Source: an uncultured Muribaculaceae bacterium | GTDB lineage: Bacteria > Bacteroidota > Bacteroidia > Bacteroidales > Muribaculaceae | Length of the DNA stretch: 64,000 bases | Assembly (NCBI GenBank): GCA_910586995.1 | Contig: CAJUKZ010000004.1 | Coordinates: 37,380-101,379 of the forward strand | Reading direction: 5' to 3' | Position numbers and translations under genes: made by a program | Shown here: piece by piece, positions 53,508-61,173 of the stretch | How the letters are laid out: each line of letters begins with the position of its first letter | Numbering within the stretch: position 1 is the first letter of the stretch | Notes under the pieces: generated by a model | Seen by the model: only the letters and a program-made list of their open reading frames with translations | Database searches by the model: none | Told to the model about the DNA's origin: nothing

Positions 53508-53771
53508 ATGAAAGATACGAATACAACCTGCAATGCCGGTAATATCGGTACAAAAGATACTCATTCCATCAATGATAAGTCTAATGCATTATCTGATTTT
53601 CTCAGGGTAATCACTGTGTTGTCAGGTGCAGCAGCATGCCTGCTGATCTTTTCAGAGCCGTTGGAGACAAGCAACACATGGTATACGGACTTCCTGCTGA
53701 CTAAAATATCAGGTGCGGCGCTTGCCTGGATCGCGTGGAGATGTGACTGCCGCAGAAAGGAGGGCCAATGA
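53508..53771 (+). CDS. Small membrane protein (87 aa)
   Basis: A soluble N-terminus rich in Thr and Asn, then two hydrophobic stretches (about residues 34-49 VITVLSGAAACLLIF and 62-78 LLTKISGAALAWIAW). It overlaps the next gene by four bases. Function unknown. Confidence 0.6.
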   Translation: MKDTNTTCNAGNIGTKDTHSINDKSNALSDFLRVITVLSGAAACLLIFSEPLETSNTWYTDFLLTKISGAALAWIAWRCDCRRKEGQ

Positions 53772-54043
53772 GTGCGCCATATACAGTAAACGATATGTTC
53801 GCCAATATGAGTTACGATCGATTCGTGGAAGATGTCGCCGTGCGTGTGGCCTCGGCTATATCACGAAACCAATCTGATAAGGAATTCATAAGTCAGCGCA
53901 AGGCATACGCAATGTTTGGCCGAGCGAATGTGGACCGATGGCGGCGCAAGGGCATGGTGAAGCCATGCAAGCGTCCGGGAAAGGTTGAATATCGCACAAC
54001 TGATCTACGGAAATGCCAGAACCGGGAACAGGATTATTTCTGA
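53768..54043 (+). CDS. Putative helix-turn-helix DNA-binding protein (91 aa)
   Basis: The C-terminal half, FISQRKAYAMFGRANVDRWRRKGMV then KPCKRPGKVEYRTTDL, has the look of an excisionase or MerR-type winged helix (Y-F-R-W-G pattern) used by small phage DNA-binding proteins. It overlaps the previous gene (ATGA) and lies in the early operon. An excisionase or transcription role is inferred. Confidence 0.65.
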   Translation: MSAPYTVNDMFANMSYDRFVEDVAVRVASAISRNQSDKEFISQRKAYAMFGRANVDRWRRKGMVKPCKRPGKVEYRTTDLRKCQNREQDYF

Positions 54044-54087
54044 TTCTGAAAAAATATAAGTGTGAGTGACATCTGTAATCCGTCGGG

Positions 54088-54405
54088 ATGATGTGTTCAG
54101 AATGTCTTGATTGTGTTTTCGACAGCAGTAAAGAGAGAGAGAATAAGGCTGCTGTCACATTCCGATTCAAGAAGCCGGTTTGCATAAAACCGGTAAAAGT
54201 GCCGGCCATCGGGAGATGTTCGCACTTGTCCGGAGACGAGACCGTGGGGAAATGTCGCCCACCTTTGCTCAATAGCGAGCGGTTGCAGTGTCGAAACTGC
54301 CGTCTCCACAAACAAGCAATAATCAGCCGGAGTGTCTGTGAAGATGCCGAGGCCTCCTGCCAAGAGAGGCGGGACTGCCAATTATGGTTAATCTATTCAT
54401 TGTAA
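54088..54405 (+). CDS. Possible Cys-rich protein (105 aa)
   Basis: Starts MMCSECLDCVFDSS and has nine cysteines, with CRNCRLHKQ near residue 68. It might be a zinc-binding phage protein. The frame from about residue 60 runs into arginine-rich sequence that may be noise, and a minus-strand frame overlaps. Real-gene status is uncertain. Confidence 0.4.
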   Translation: MMCSECLDCVFDSSKERENKAAVTFRFKKPVCIKPVKVPAIGRCSHLSGDETVGKCRPPLLNSERLQCRNCRLHKQAIISRSVCEDAEASCQERRDCQLWLIYSL

Positions 54406-54409
54406 GGTA

Positions 54410-54620
54410 GCAACGGGTTATATGGCCCGTTGCATCACGGGCCGAATACCTACGGGGAGGATAAGCCGCAGGGCCACGGTAGGACGTCAGTCTTCACTAT
54501 GGTTTCATTCTTCGGGAGGTTCGATTCCTCCCCGGTCCACAAGGTCGTACATGAAAGTTCTTAGGGTTTGACGGAGATATCCATTCAGTAGACCTGTAAA
54601 AACACTCCGACTACGACCTT
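54410..54620 (+). other. Structured non-coding stretch with alternative hairpins
   Basis: GCAACGGG (54410-54417) can pair with CCCGTTGC (54425-54432), while GGCCCGT (54423-54429) can pair with ACGGGCC (54436-54442); the two are exclusive. CCTAC and GTAGG frame a GC-rich part further on. A T-arm-like GGAGGTTCGATTCCTCC lies at 54514-54530. AAGGTCGTA (54541-54549) pairs with TACGACCTT (54612-54620). No coding frame looks real here. It may be degenerate tRNAs or a regulatory RNA. Confidence 0.5.
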
Positions 54621-54624
54621 AAAC

Positions 54625-54696
54625 AGCCTCTTTGTGTAATGGTTAGCACACAAGATTTTGGTTCTTGGAGCGTGGGTTCGATTCCCGCAGAGGTTA
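54625..54696 (+). tRNA. tRNA-Gln (anticodon UUG), phage-borne
   Basis: A complete cloverleaf: acceptor AGCCTCT/AGAGGTT, D stem GTGT/GCAC with GG in the loop, anticodon stem CAAGA/TCTTG with loop TTTTGGT (anticodon TTG), and T stem GTGGG/CCCGC with loop TTCGATT. The discriminator base is A and CCA is not encoded. It lies directly before the recT unit. Confidence 0.9.
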
Positions 54697-54732
54697 CAAA
54701 TTAGCGGTTAGTTGCTACATGATTGATACCCC

Positions 54733-54772
54733 GGAGGCTGCATTGTCAGCCGATTGTGCAGCCTCCATTTTT
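54733..54772 (+). terminator. Terminator after the tRNA
   Basis: GGAGGCTGCA (54733-54742) pairs with TGCAGCCTCC (54757-54766), followed by ATTTTT. It lies in the leader of recT and could end the tRNA transcript or attenuate recT. Confidence 0.65.
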
Positions 54773-54817
54773 AATCATGACAACCCGCAAATGTTTAATA
54801 ATTTAACACCATCAATC

Positions 54818-55765
54818 ATGGGTAATCTACAGATGACGGTTGAGGAAATCAACCAACTGAAACCGCTTGAAATAGTCGAGCATCCTATAGTGCGAGAGCG
54901 ATTCACGCAGATCTACGAAACATTGTGGGGTAATGGCGAAGCCGCCTATCAGCGAGAGAGCATTTTCTTCAACAAGGCTCTCCGCGACAACGACAATGGC
55001 AAACTGCAAAGAGCCACTCCATTCAGCATTTTCCTTGCATTCATTGATATTGCAGTCAACGGAGTGTCACTTGAACCGGGCACTCGTGCACTTGCCTACC
55101 TCATAGGACGCAACGTCAATGTCGGCAGTCGTGAGCAACCTCATTGGGAGGGTCGCTGCGTTCTCACCGTGTCTGCCTACGGCGAACTGGTTATGCGTAC
55201 ACGCGACGGTCAGATTCGTCATGTCGATAATCCCGTACTTGTCTACGACAATGACGAATTCTCATTCAAAGACGTGGACGGTCGCAAATCCGTATCTTAC
55301 ACCTGCAATCTGCCACACTCCGGCCACAACATCACGGCTTGCTACCTGCGCATAACTCGCGCCGACGGCTCGATCGACTACTCGGTGATGTTCCCGGAGG
55401 ATTGGTGTAGACTTGCCGGTTACTCTATGAAGCAGAACCGGTCAAAGTCCAATCCCAACGGTAAAGCCAATGAATTATATGGTATGGATGCGCAAGGTGT
55501 TGTTCACATAGACCCAGGTTTCCTTATGGCTAAGTGCATCAAACACGCATTTAAGTCTTACCCCAAAGTGCGTATTGGACGAGGTACAGAGCTTCAATCT
55601 CAGCAGGTGGATGAGCAGCCGGAACTCTCGGATGAGGAAATCTACGGAGTTGATCCGGAGACGGGTGAAGTACTCGACAAATCAGAACCGGCTCCTCAGC
55701 CCTTTGGCGATAACGAACCGCTGCAAGGTGTAACAGTAAACGCAGATGATGAGGAGGGCTTCTAA
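54818..55765 (+). CDS. recT: RecT-family single-strand annealing protein
   Basis: A phage recombinase that pairs complementary single strands. Conserved blocks are AYQRESIFFNKAL, LQRATPFSIFLAFIDIAVNG near 70, GRCVLTVSAYGELVMRT near 122, MFPEDWCRLAG and FLMAKCIKHAFKSYP near 255. The acidic tail (SDEEIYGVDPETGEVLD) is typical. ATG 54818 is chosen because its context ATCAATCATGG recurs at 55896; ATG 54791 is an alternative. A nuclease and SNF2 helicase follow. Confidence 0.9.
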   Translation: MGNLQMTVEEINQLKPLEIVEHPIVRERFTQIYETLWGNGEAAYQRESIFFNKALRDNDNGKLQRATPFSIFLAFIDIAVNGVSLEPGTRALAYLIGRNVNVGSREQPHWEGRCVLTVSAYGELVMRTRDGQIRHVDNPVLVYDNDEFSFKDVDGRKSVSYTCNLPHSGHNITACYLRITRADGSIDYSVMFPEDWCRLAGYSMKQNRSKSNPNGKANELYGMDAQGVVHIDPGFLMAKCIKHAFKSYPKVRIGRGTELQSQQVDEQPELSDEEIYGVDPETGEVLDKSEPAPQPFGDNEPLQGVTVNADDEEGF

Positions 55766-55883
55766 GAATTCTGATAAGCCGTGCAGTGGATGTCCGCTTG
55801 TGCGTAATACCCTTAACGGACTCTACTGCACACGGCTTGGCATCATCACCGAATACGCAAAACAAAAACCGTGTAACCCCTAA
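55746..55883 (+). CDS. Small four-Cys protein (45 aa)
   Basis: A short ORF overlapping the end of recT by 20 bases: MMRRASKNSDKPCSGCPLVR, then LYCTRLGIITEY and KPCNP. Four cysteines (PCSGCP, YC, PC) suggest a metal or Fe-S site. The tight coupling to recT supports a real gene. Confidence 0.55.
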   Translation: MMRRASKNSDKPCSGCPLVRNTLNGLYCTRLGIITEYAKQKPCNP

Positions 55884-55895
55884 ACAATATCAATC

Positions 55896-57101
55896 ATGGC
55901 AGTCAACAATCAAGCATTAACCGTCTTTGAGTCGCAGAACGTTCAGACGCTTGCCGAACTTGCGCCTCAATCCTACAAAGAAAACCAAGTTTCTCACTTC
56001 CGCTGCATCGAGGCCGGAAAATCCCTTCTTGAACGTGTCAAAAGAGAGGGTATGTCTGACATACTTGATATGGAAATCGCCAAGTTCATCGAGAAAGCTA
56101 AATTGACGGTTAAGAAGATGAACGGCAAGCGTACGCCTGTTACGCAACTGTTCGATCAAATCCGTAAGGTCTACACAACTATGGAGAATGAGGTAGATCC
56201 AACTAAAGTAACTTCAGTTCCCGGTCAACTCCAAGCCTACCGTAATGCGTTTGCCCAAAAGAAACATGAGGAGGAGGAACACCGCCGTCGAGAGGAAAAT
56301 GCACGTTTGGCGAAAGAGAATGCCAAAAAGCGTTATCGCAGCGATGTGGAGGACGATTATGTCCGTCAATTCAACGCTCTTGTCAACAATAGTATCAACG
56401 AGCTTACCGAAATGGATAAGCAGATAAATCTCGACAACTACGAGATTATCTATGACGGCATTAAGAACTATAACTGCGATCTTCCCGATACATGGTTTCA
56501 GACGGCAGCCTGTGGCGCACTGCGCCCTGCCGAACTCTCGTCCGATGAGTGCCGCGCTATTCAGGCAAACGTAATGGCCGGCCTCGTTCAACGTTTTAAA
56601 GAACAATTCCAATTTGAGGCGTCAAGCACACGTGATGATATACTTGACAGGATGCCATCTAAGAAAAAGGAACTTGAGCGTATAACAAAAGTATCAGCCG
56701 AAGAAGCAGCCAAGATCAAGGCACAGATAGAGGCAAAGGAACGAGAGGAGGCTATTCGTAAGGAAACTGAACGCCTTGAACGTGAAAAGCAGGAAGCCGC
56801 TGCAGCCAAACTTGCATCTGAGAAGCAGGAAATGGACGGTCTGTTCGGCGCACCTGTAGCCGTTCCTGTCGGCTATCAACCCAAGACGTTGGTCAAGAAA
56901 AAAGTTATGGTAAGATCTGCTGATGACATTATGGCAATCGTTGCCTTTTGGTGGTCGCAGGTCGGCTGCACTCTGACAATGGAGGAGCTTACCAAAGAAT
57001 TCAAGAAGCAAATAACCTTTGCCAATACCGCAGCCAACTCCAAGGATACCCCGATGTTCATCAACAATGTCCACTATGAGGACGAGGTAAAGGCAAAATA
57101 A
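55896..57101 (+). CDS. Coiled-coil phage protein (401 aa)
   Basis: Residues about 130-170 (HEEEEHRRREENARLAKEN) and 265-315 (AKIKAQIEAKEREEAIRKE) are charged heptad-like helices. The N-terminal 100 residues and the aromatic C-terminal end (IMAIVAFWWSQVGCTL) flank them. Proteins of this type sit next to RecT in several Bacteroidetes phages. Function unknown; an SbcC-like helper or DNA-binding role is only speculation. Confidence 0.75.
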   Translation: MAVNNQALTVFESQNVQTLAELAPQSYKENQVSHFRCIEAGKSLLERVKREGMSDILDMEIAKFIEKAKLTVKKMNGKRTPVTQLFDQIRKVYTTMENEVDPTKVTSVPGQLQAYRNAFAQKKHEEEEHRRREENARLAKENAKKRYRSDVEDDYVRQFNALVNNSINELTEMDKQINLDNYEIIYDGIKNYNCDLPDTWFQTAACGALRPAELSSDECRAIQANVMAGLVQRFKEQFQFEASSTRDDILDRMPSKKKELERITKVSAEEAAKIKAQIEAKEREEAIRKETERLEREKQEAAAAKLASEKQEMDGLFGAPVAVPVGYQPKTLVKKKVMVRSADDIMAIVAFWWSQVGCTLTMEELTKEFKKQITFANTAANSKDTPMFINNVHYEDEVKAK

Positions 57102-57103
57102 CT

Positions 57104-57766
57104 ATGAGCCATAATCCCGATGCATATTATCTACGCTCCGAGGTCAGCAATTCTGACCTCACTGTTCTAAAGAACTTACTGCATCCGATCCCTATGCCTC
57201 TGGGTGTCAAGGAGACTGCATTCCGCTTTGGTACTCTCGTGGACGCAATCATCACAGAGCCTGATCGTGTTAATTACTACCGCTTGACAGTTGATGATGA
57301 GCAATACACCGATGATGAGTTTCGGCTTGCTAAAGAAATGTATCGATCTCTGCGCATGACTGCCAGGCATGACCGATTTCTTGCTAAAGTATTGGAGGAA
57401 GCCGAGACACAACGATTCATGGTAAATCAAGCCCAGGAATTTGAATATGGCGGTTTTTCGTTCGTTCTTGACACCCGCTGTAAGTGGGATTGGTGGTTGC
57501 CTCGCTTCAGTTTCGGTGGAGATCTAAAGACCTGCGCTGCCGCCACTCAAAAAGAATTCGATGATGCTATTGATTTCTTCGATTGGGATAGAAGCCGTGC
57601 TTGGTACATGGACATCGCCAAATCTGACTGTGATTTCATCTATGCAATAAGCAAAAAGAACTGCAACGTGTTTACAACCAGGATTCGCCGTGATGACCAG
57701 GTATATCTCCGTGGACGTGATAAGTATCTTGAATTAGCATTCCAATATTGGTGTCTTGCCTTATGA
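57104..57766 (+). CDS. RecE-like PD-(D/E)XK exonuclease
   Basis: A phage nuclease. SEVSNSDLTVLKNLLHP near 12 and FRFGTLVDAIITEP near 41 fit the N-terminus of the family. The nuclease core then gives LDTRCKWDWW near 122 and FGGDLKTCAAATQKEFDDA near 135, so the D and D-L-K residues are present, followed by RSRAWYMDIAKSDCD in place of the usual Q-x-x-Y. It would resect ends to load RecT. It overlaps the helicase gene by four bases. Confidence 0.8.
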   Translation: MSHNPDAYYLRSEVSNSDLTVLKNLLHPIPMPLGVKETAFRFGTLVDAIITEPDRVNYYRLTVDDEQYTDDEFRLAKEMYRSLRMTARHDRFLAKVLEEAETQRFMVNQAQEFEYGGFSFVLDTRCKWDWWLPRFSFGGDLKTCAAATQKEFDDAIDFFDWDRSRAWYMDIAKSDCDFIYAISKKNCNVFTTRIRRDDQVYLRGRDKYLELAFQYWCLAL

Positions 57767-59442
57767 GTATTGAAAAGATAATTTATTATCTGATGAGAGC
57801 TCATATAAAGTATAGATACCAAATGGCTCGTATGAATGAGAAAGATCTATCTGAGATACGGTTCAACGAAAAGATTAGAGAAGATGAATTATGCGCACGA
57901 TTTTACAAGCGTGTAGGTCTAAAAGGATATTTAGCTCATCTTGAATGCTTTGGCCCAGACAGAGCATTCATGGCTAACCGAGAATCTAATATAGAACTAT
58001 TAGAAGACTCAGCAAAAACGATATGTATGACTGCAACATTAACACATAATCTCCGCATAGAGCCTTACGACTACCAAAAAAAAGGTATCCGCTTTGGTCT
58101 TGACCGCCGCCGTATTCTCATCGGCGATGAGCCGGGGCTTGGCAAGACGCTGCAAAGCATAGGCATCATTGACACAGCCAACGCTTACCCCTGTCTGGTA
58201 ATCTGTCCGTCCTCGCTGAAAATAAATTGGCAACGTGAGTTTGAGAAGTTCACCGACAAAAAGGCACTCATACTCGATAATGCGAGCCGCACATCGTGGC
58301 CTTATCTTCTTGGCATGGGTATGTTTCATGTGGCGATTGTCAATTATGAGAGCTTGAAAAAGTTCTTTGTGTGGGACATCAAGGGTAACAAGACATTCCA
58401 ACTTAAAGATGTTGTTTTCAACCGTGACATCAATATCTTCAAGTCGGTTATTATGGACGAGTCACACCGGCTCAAAGACCCTACTGCCCAGCAGACGATA
58501 TTCACACGTGGCATAGTCGAGGGTAAGGAATGGCGCATACTCTTATCGGGTACGCCTGTCGTAAATCATGCACAAGATTTGGTGGCACAACTCGCTATCA
58601 TGGGACGGCTGCTATCTGACTTCGGTGGTCGTGGTAAGTTCCTTGCCGACTACGGCGAGAATGAAAACCTCGGTGAATTGTCGAAAAAATTATACGACAC
58701 CTGCATGATACGCCGTGAAAAGAAAACAGTACTCACAGAGTTGCCCGATAAACAGCGTACCGACCTCCATGTCGATATATCCAATCGTGATGAATACAAC
58801 CTCGCCGCTGCCGATCTCGCCGCCTATCTTCGTGAATATACCGAATGTACAGACCGGGACATTCGCCGCAAGATGCGCATGGAGGCTCTTGTAAAGTTCA
58901 TGACGCTGCGCTCACTTGCCTCAAAGGGCAAGGTAAAACAAGCGACTGACTTTATCCGCAACTTCCTTGCCAATGGCAAACCGTTGATTGTGTTCTGCTC
59001 CCTTAAAGAAGTTGTAAAGGCTCTGCAGAAACAATTCTCCGATTCTGTGAGAGTGACAGGAGATGACAGTCTCAACGACAAACAGGCCGCTGTCGATGCG
59101 TTTCAGTCCGGCGAGGCTCAACTCATCATTTGTTCAATCAAGGCTGCAGGTGTAGGTCTGACGCTCACCGCTTCATCAAATGTGGCATTTGTTGAGTTTC
59201 CGTGGACGTATGCCGACTGTTGCCAATGTGAGGACAGGGCACATCGTATTGGGCAAAAGAACAATGTGAACTGCTACTATCTAATCGGACGGAACACCAT
59301 AGACCCGGTGCTTTACAACATCATTCATAAGAAGCGGAGCATAGCTAATCAAATCATGGCCGCGAATGACGACATACCGACCGATGAGATGTACTTTGAT
59401 GAACTTGTGAATCAATTCCTTAACTGCGATGATGGTGTATGA
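57763..59442 (+). CDS. SNF2-family DNA translocase/helicase
   Basis: All key motifs are present: Walker A GDEPGLGKTLQSIG near 120, DESH in VIMDESHRLKDPTAQQ near 228, LLSGTPVVNHAQ near 260, LIVFCSLKEVVKAL near 407, IICSIKAAGVGLTLTAS near 455, and QCEDRAHRIGQKNN near 487. It is close in plan to phage SNF2 proteins and to SMARCAL1-type annealing helicases. Start ATG 57763 overlaps the nuclease stop (ATGA). A role in branch migration or strand annealing with RecT is inferred. Confidence 0.92.
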   Translation: MSIEKIIYYLMRAHIKYRYQMARMNEKDLSEIRFNEKIREDELCARFYKRVGLKGYLAHLECFGPDRAFMANRESNIELLEDSAKTICMTATLTHNLRIEPYDYQKKGIRFGLDRRRILIGDEPGLGKTLQSIGIIDTANAYPCLVICPSSLKINWQREFEKFTDKKALILDNASRTSWPYLLGMGMFHVAIVNYESLKKFFVWDIKGNKTFQLKDVVFNRDINIFKSVIMDESHRLKDPTAQQTIFTRGIVEGKEWRILLSGTPVVNHAQDLVAQLAIMGRLLSDFGGRGKFLADYGENENLGELSKKLYDTCMIRREKKTVLTELPDKQRTDLHVDISNRDEYNLAAADLAAYLREYTECTDRDIRRKMRMEALVKFMTLRSLASKGKVKQATDFIRNFLANGKPLIVFCSLKEVVKALQKQFSDSVRVTGDDSLNDKQAAVDAFQSGEAQLIICSIKAAGVGLTLTASSNVAFVEFPWTYADCCQCEDRAHRIGQKNNVNCYYLIGRNTIDPVLYNIIHKKRSIANQIMAANDDIPTDEMYFDELVNQFLNCDDGV

Positions 59443-59627
59443 GGTCAATATCAAACTCAGATTTCTCCCTGCTTATAGACAAACTGCCCATTGTCATGCA
59501 GTACGCAAAAGAAAACATAACAACATCCGACTTAAAAGCATACAATGCCCTGCGGATGCTGTCAATGCTACACAAAAAACTCGTAAAACAAAACCATATA
59601 AATTCAAACAGAAATGACAAAGAATGA
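59439..59627 (+). CDS. Small helical protein (62 aa)
   Basis: Starts at an ATGA overlap with the helicase stop and ends overlapping the next start. The core (LLIDKLPIVMQYAKENITTS then LKAYNALRMLSMLHKKLV) looks helical. A competing frame at 59429 gives a less protein-like product. Function unknown. Confidence 0.6.
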   Translation: MRSISNSDFSLLIDKLPIVMQYAKENITTSDLKAYNALRMLSMLHKKLVKQNHINSNRNDKE

Positions 59628-59904
59628 CATCGCGACTGCTCTGTGCAGTCGAATTCCCGACCTCACGAAGTCAACGGCTCTGCATGTTGTTGAGGGTGTG
59701 TCTGACATTCTCACTGACGCTTTCGTCAAAGGAGAAAATGTTTTCCTCCGTGGCTTCGGCACATTCGAGGTAAAGACCACCAAGGCAAAGAAAGCCCGCA
59801 ACATCAATGCCGGTACAACTGTGGTCATTCCAGCCGGACGTACTGTGAAACTCAAAATCAGTCAGCAACTAAAAAATCGCATTAACAATGGTTTCAAAAA
59901 TTAA
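59614..59904 (+). CDS. HU/IHF-family DNA-binding protein
   Basis: A 96-residue histone-like protein: TKNDIATALCSRIPDL, then FVKGENVFLRGFGTFEVKT near 38, and the DNA-binding arm region NINAGTTVVIPAGRTVKLK. It probably bends or compacts phage DNA. Its gene is held in the recombination operon by short overlaps. Confidence 0.9.
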   Translation: MTKNDIATALCSRIPDLTKSTALHVVEGVSDILTDAFVKGENVFLRGFGTFEVKTTKAKKARNINAGTTVVIPAGRTVKLKISQQLKNRINNGFKN

Positions 59905-60811
59905 TAGTGTGGAAACACGCAAATCTGAAATCCGCTATGTAACAAGTGATCCGAAAAGAATGCTTGGAAAGTGGGTCGCTCGTAGAGCATTGAAAACTTG
60001 GGTTGAGAATTTCAAAGATGAAAGTACCGGGGATATTGTTTCAATAGAGCGAAATGATATACTCCTTGAACGGGGTACGTATATAAGTCAAGATGTCCTA
60101 ACTTCTATTAACTTCATGATGCAAGAGGGCTCTCTTAAAGAAGTAGAAGTGTCAAATCAAAATAGGCAAGGTATGCTTCTTGAAAACCATTCTATGTATC
60201 CTTATAAAGCAGTAGCCAAGATAAATGACAAGCGTGAGACATTCCTGCTCTATGCTACATCAATAGCAAATGCTCTTGTTATTTTGGTTGATTACATAGA
60301 ATTGAACTATAAAGGAGGATTTGAGATCACAGATATCAAAGCTATGGATTATTGCGTGGTACTTGTGGATAAATTGAAGCCCGCTGAAAATTATAAATAT
60401 GAGATTGATGTTGCATATCTCAAAGGTGATATATCAATGGAGAACTTTGTAGAGGCAACATGCGACAATATTACTGATGGCAATCCTGATGCCGATAACT
60501 CCGATGATGAAAATAAGGGGACGAAGAAATTCTATCAGATTGGTGCTCATGTCATAATGCATGATGATAAAGAGGGGGATTTGGAAGAAGACCATACATT
60601 CATAGTGCATACAGTTTCCGCAGTACGAGCTAATATGCTTATTGAAAAATGGCTTCGAGATAACCAGGAAAAACGTTATCAAGAATCATTGAAGCATCCT
60701 GAACGTACATTTGTCAAGTATCAAATAAACTCTTTCATTGAAGAATCTAAAATACTATCAATAGGGTGTTTTATTCCAGTTAATTTTTCAGGTGTATACA
60801 ATGACGATTAA
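59888..60811 (+). CDS. Phage protein with an apparent internal duplication (307 aa)
   Basis: Two segments look alike in plan. Residues about 105-170 have YPYKAVAKINDKRETFLLYA, then ANALVILVDYIELNY and MDYCVVLVD. Residues about 215-300 have FYQIGAHVIMHDDKEGDLEE, then ANMLIEKWLRDNQE and ILSIGCFIPVNF. The similarity is by eye. A short basic N-terminus precedes them. No family recognised. Confidence 0.7.
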   Translation: MVSKINSVETRKSEIRYVTSDPKRMLGKWVARRALKTWVENFKDESTGDIVSIERNDILLERGTYISQDVLTSINFMMQEGSLKEVEVSNQNRQGMLLENHSMYPYKAVAKINDKRETFLLYATSIANALVILVDYIELNYKGGFEITDIKAMDYCVVLVDKLKPAENYKYEIDVAYLKGDISMENFVEATCDNITDGNPDADNSDDENKGTKKFYQIGAHVIMHDDKEGDLEEDHTFIVHTVSAVRANMLIEKWLRDNQEKRYQESLKHPERTFVKYQINSFIEESKILSIGCFIPVNFSGVYNDD

Positions 60812-61166
60812 GGAATATAAGGCAATGTGCGCTGCATCATATTCAAAACGCAACAAGTATGGTGCTGTGAAATCCGGAGGCTATGATTCTACTAAGGAAC
60901 ACAATCGGGCTAACGAATTGAAGATGATGCAGCACATGGGTCTTATATCGAATCTCCGTGAACAAGTAAAGTATGTGCTTATCCCAACTCAACGTGATTC
61001 TGTCGGCAATCTTCTGGAAAAAGAATGTTCCTACAAGGCAGACTTTGTATACGAACGAGATGGCAGAATTATTGTCGAGGATACCAAAGGGGTACGCACA
61101 CCAGAGTATATCATAAAACGAAAATTGATGCTCCACGTCCACGGAATATCAATCTTAGAAATTTAA
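60801..61166 (+). CDS. DUF1064 protein (predicted endonuclease fold)
   Basis: DUF1064 proteins are phage proteins with a restriction-like nuclease fold. Visible here are RNKYGAVKSGGYDSTKEHNR near 17, then ECSYKADFVYERDGRIIVED near 75 and KGVRTPEYIIKRKLM near 98. The E-x-x-Y-x-x-D and E-D-x-K pattern fits the active site. A Holliday-junction resolvase role is possible. ATG 60801 is chosen over GTG 60792. Confidence 0.85.
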   Translation: MTIKEYKAMCAASYSKRNKYGAVKSGGYDSTKEHNRANELKMMQHMGLISNLREQVKYVLIPTQRDSVGNLLEKECSYKADFVYERDGRIIVEDTKGVRTPEYIIKRKLMLHVHGISILEI

Positions 61167-61173
61167 TCCATGT

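Noticed and set aside
53886..54311. Minus-strand 141-residue ORF
   Set aside because: It overlaps two plus-strand genes of the early operon, has no family features and ends in low-complexity residues.
54470..54538. A second tRNA ending in GGAGGTTCGATTCCTCC...GGTCC
   Set aside because: The T-arm is good, but no matching acceptor 5' arm, D-arm or five-base anticodon stem could be drawn; kept only as part of a structured stretch.
54421..54570. ORF MARCITGRIPTG... over the structured block
   Set aside because: Its product (GGSIPPRST) is the usual false translation of a tRNA-like T-arm.
54542..54619. A tRNA framed by AGGTCGT and ACGACCT
   Set aside because: The acceptor pairs perfectly, but there is no T-arm or anticodon arm.
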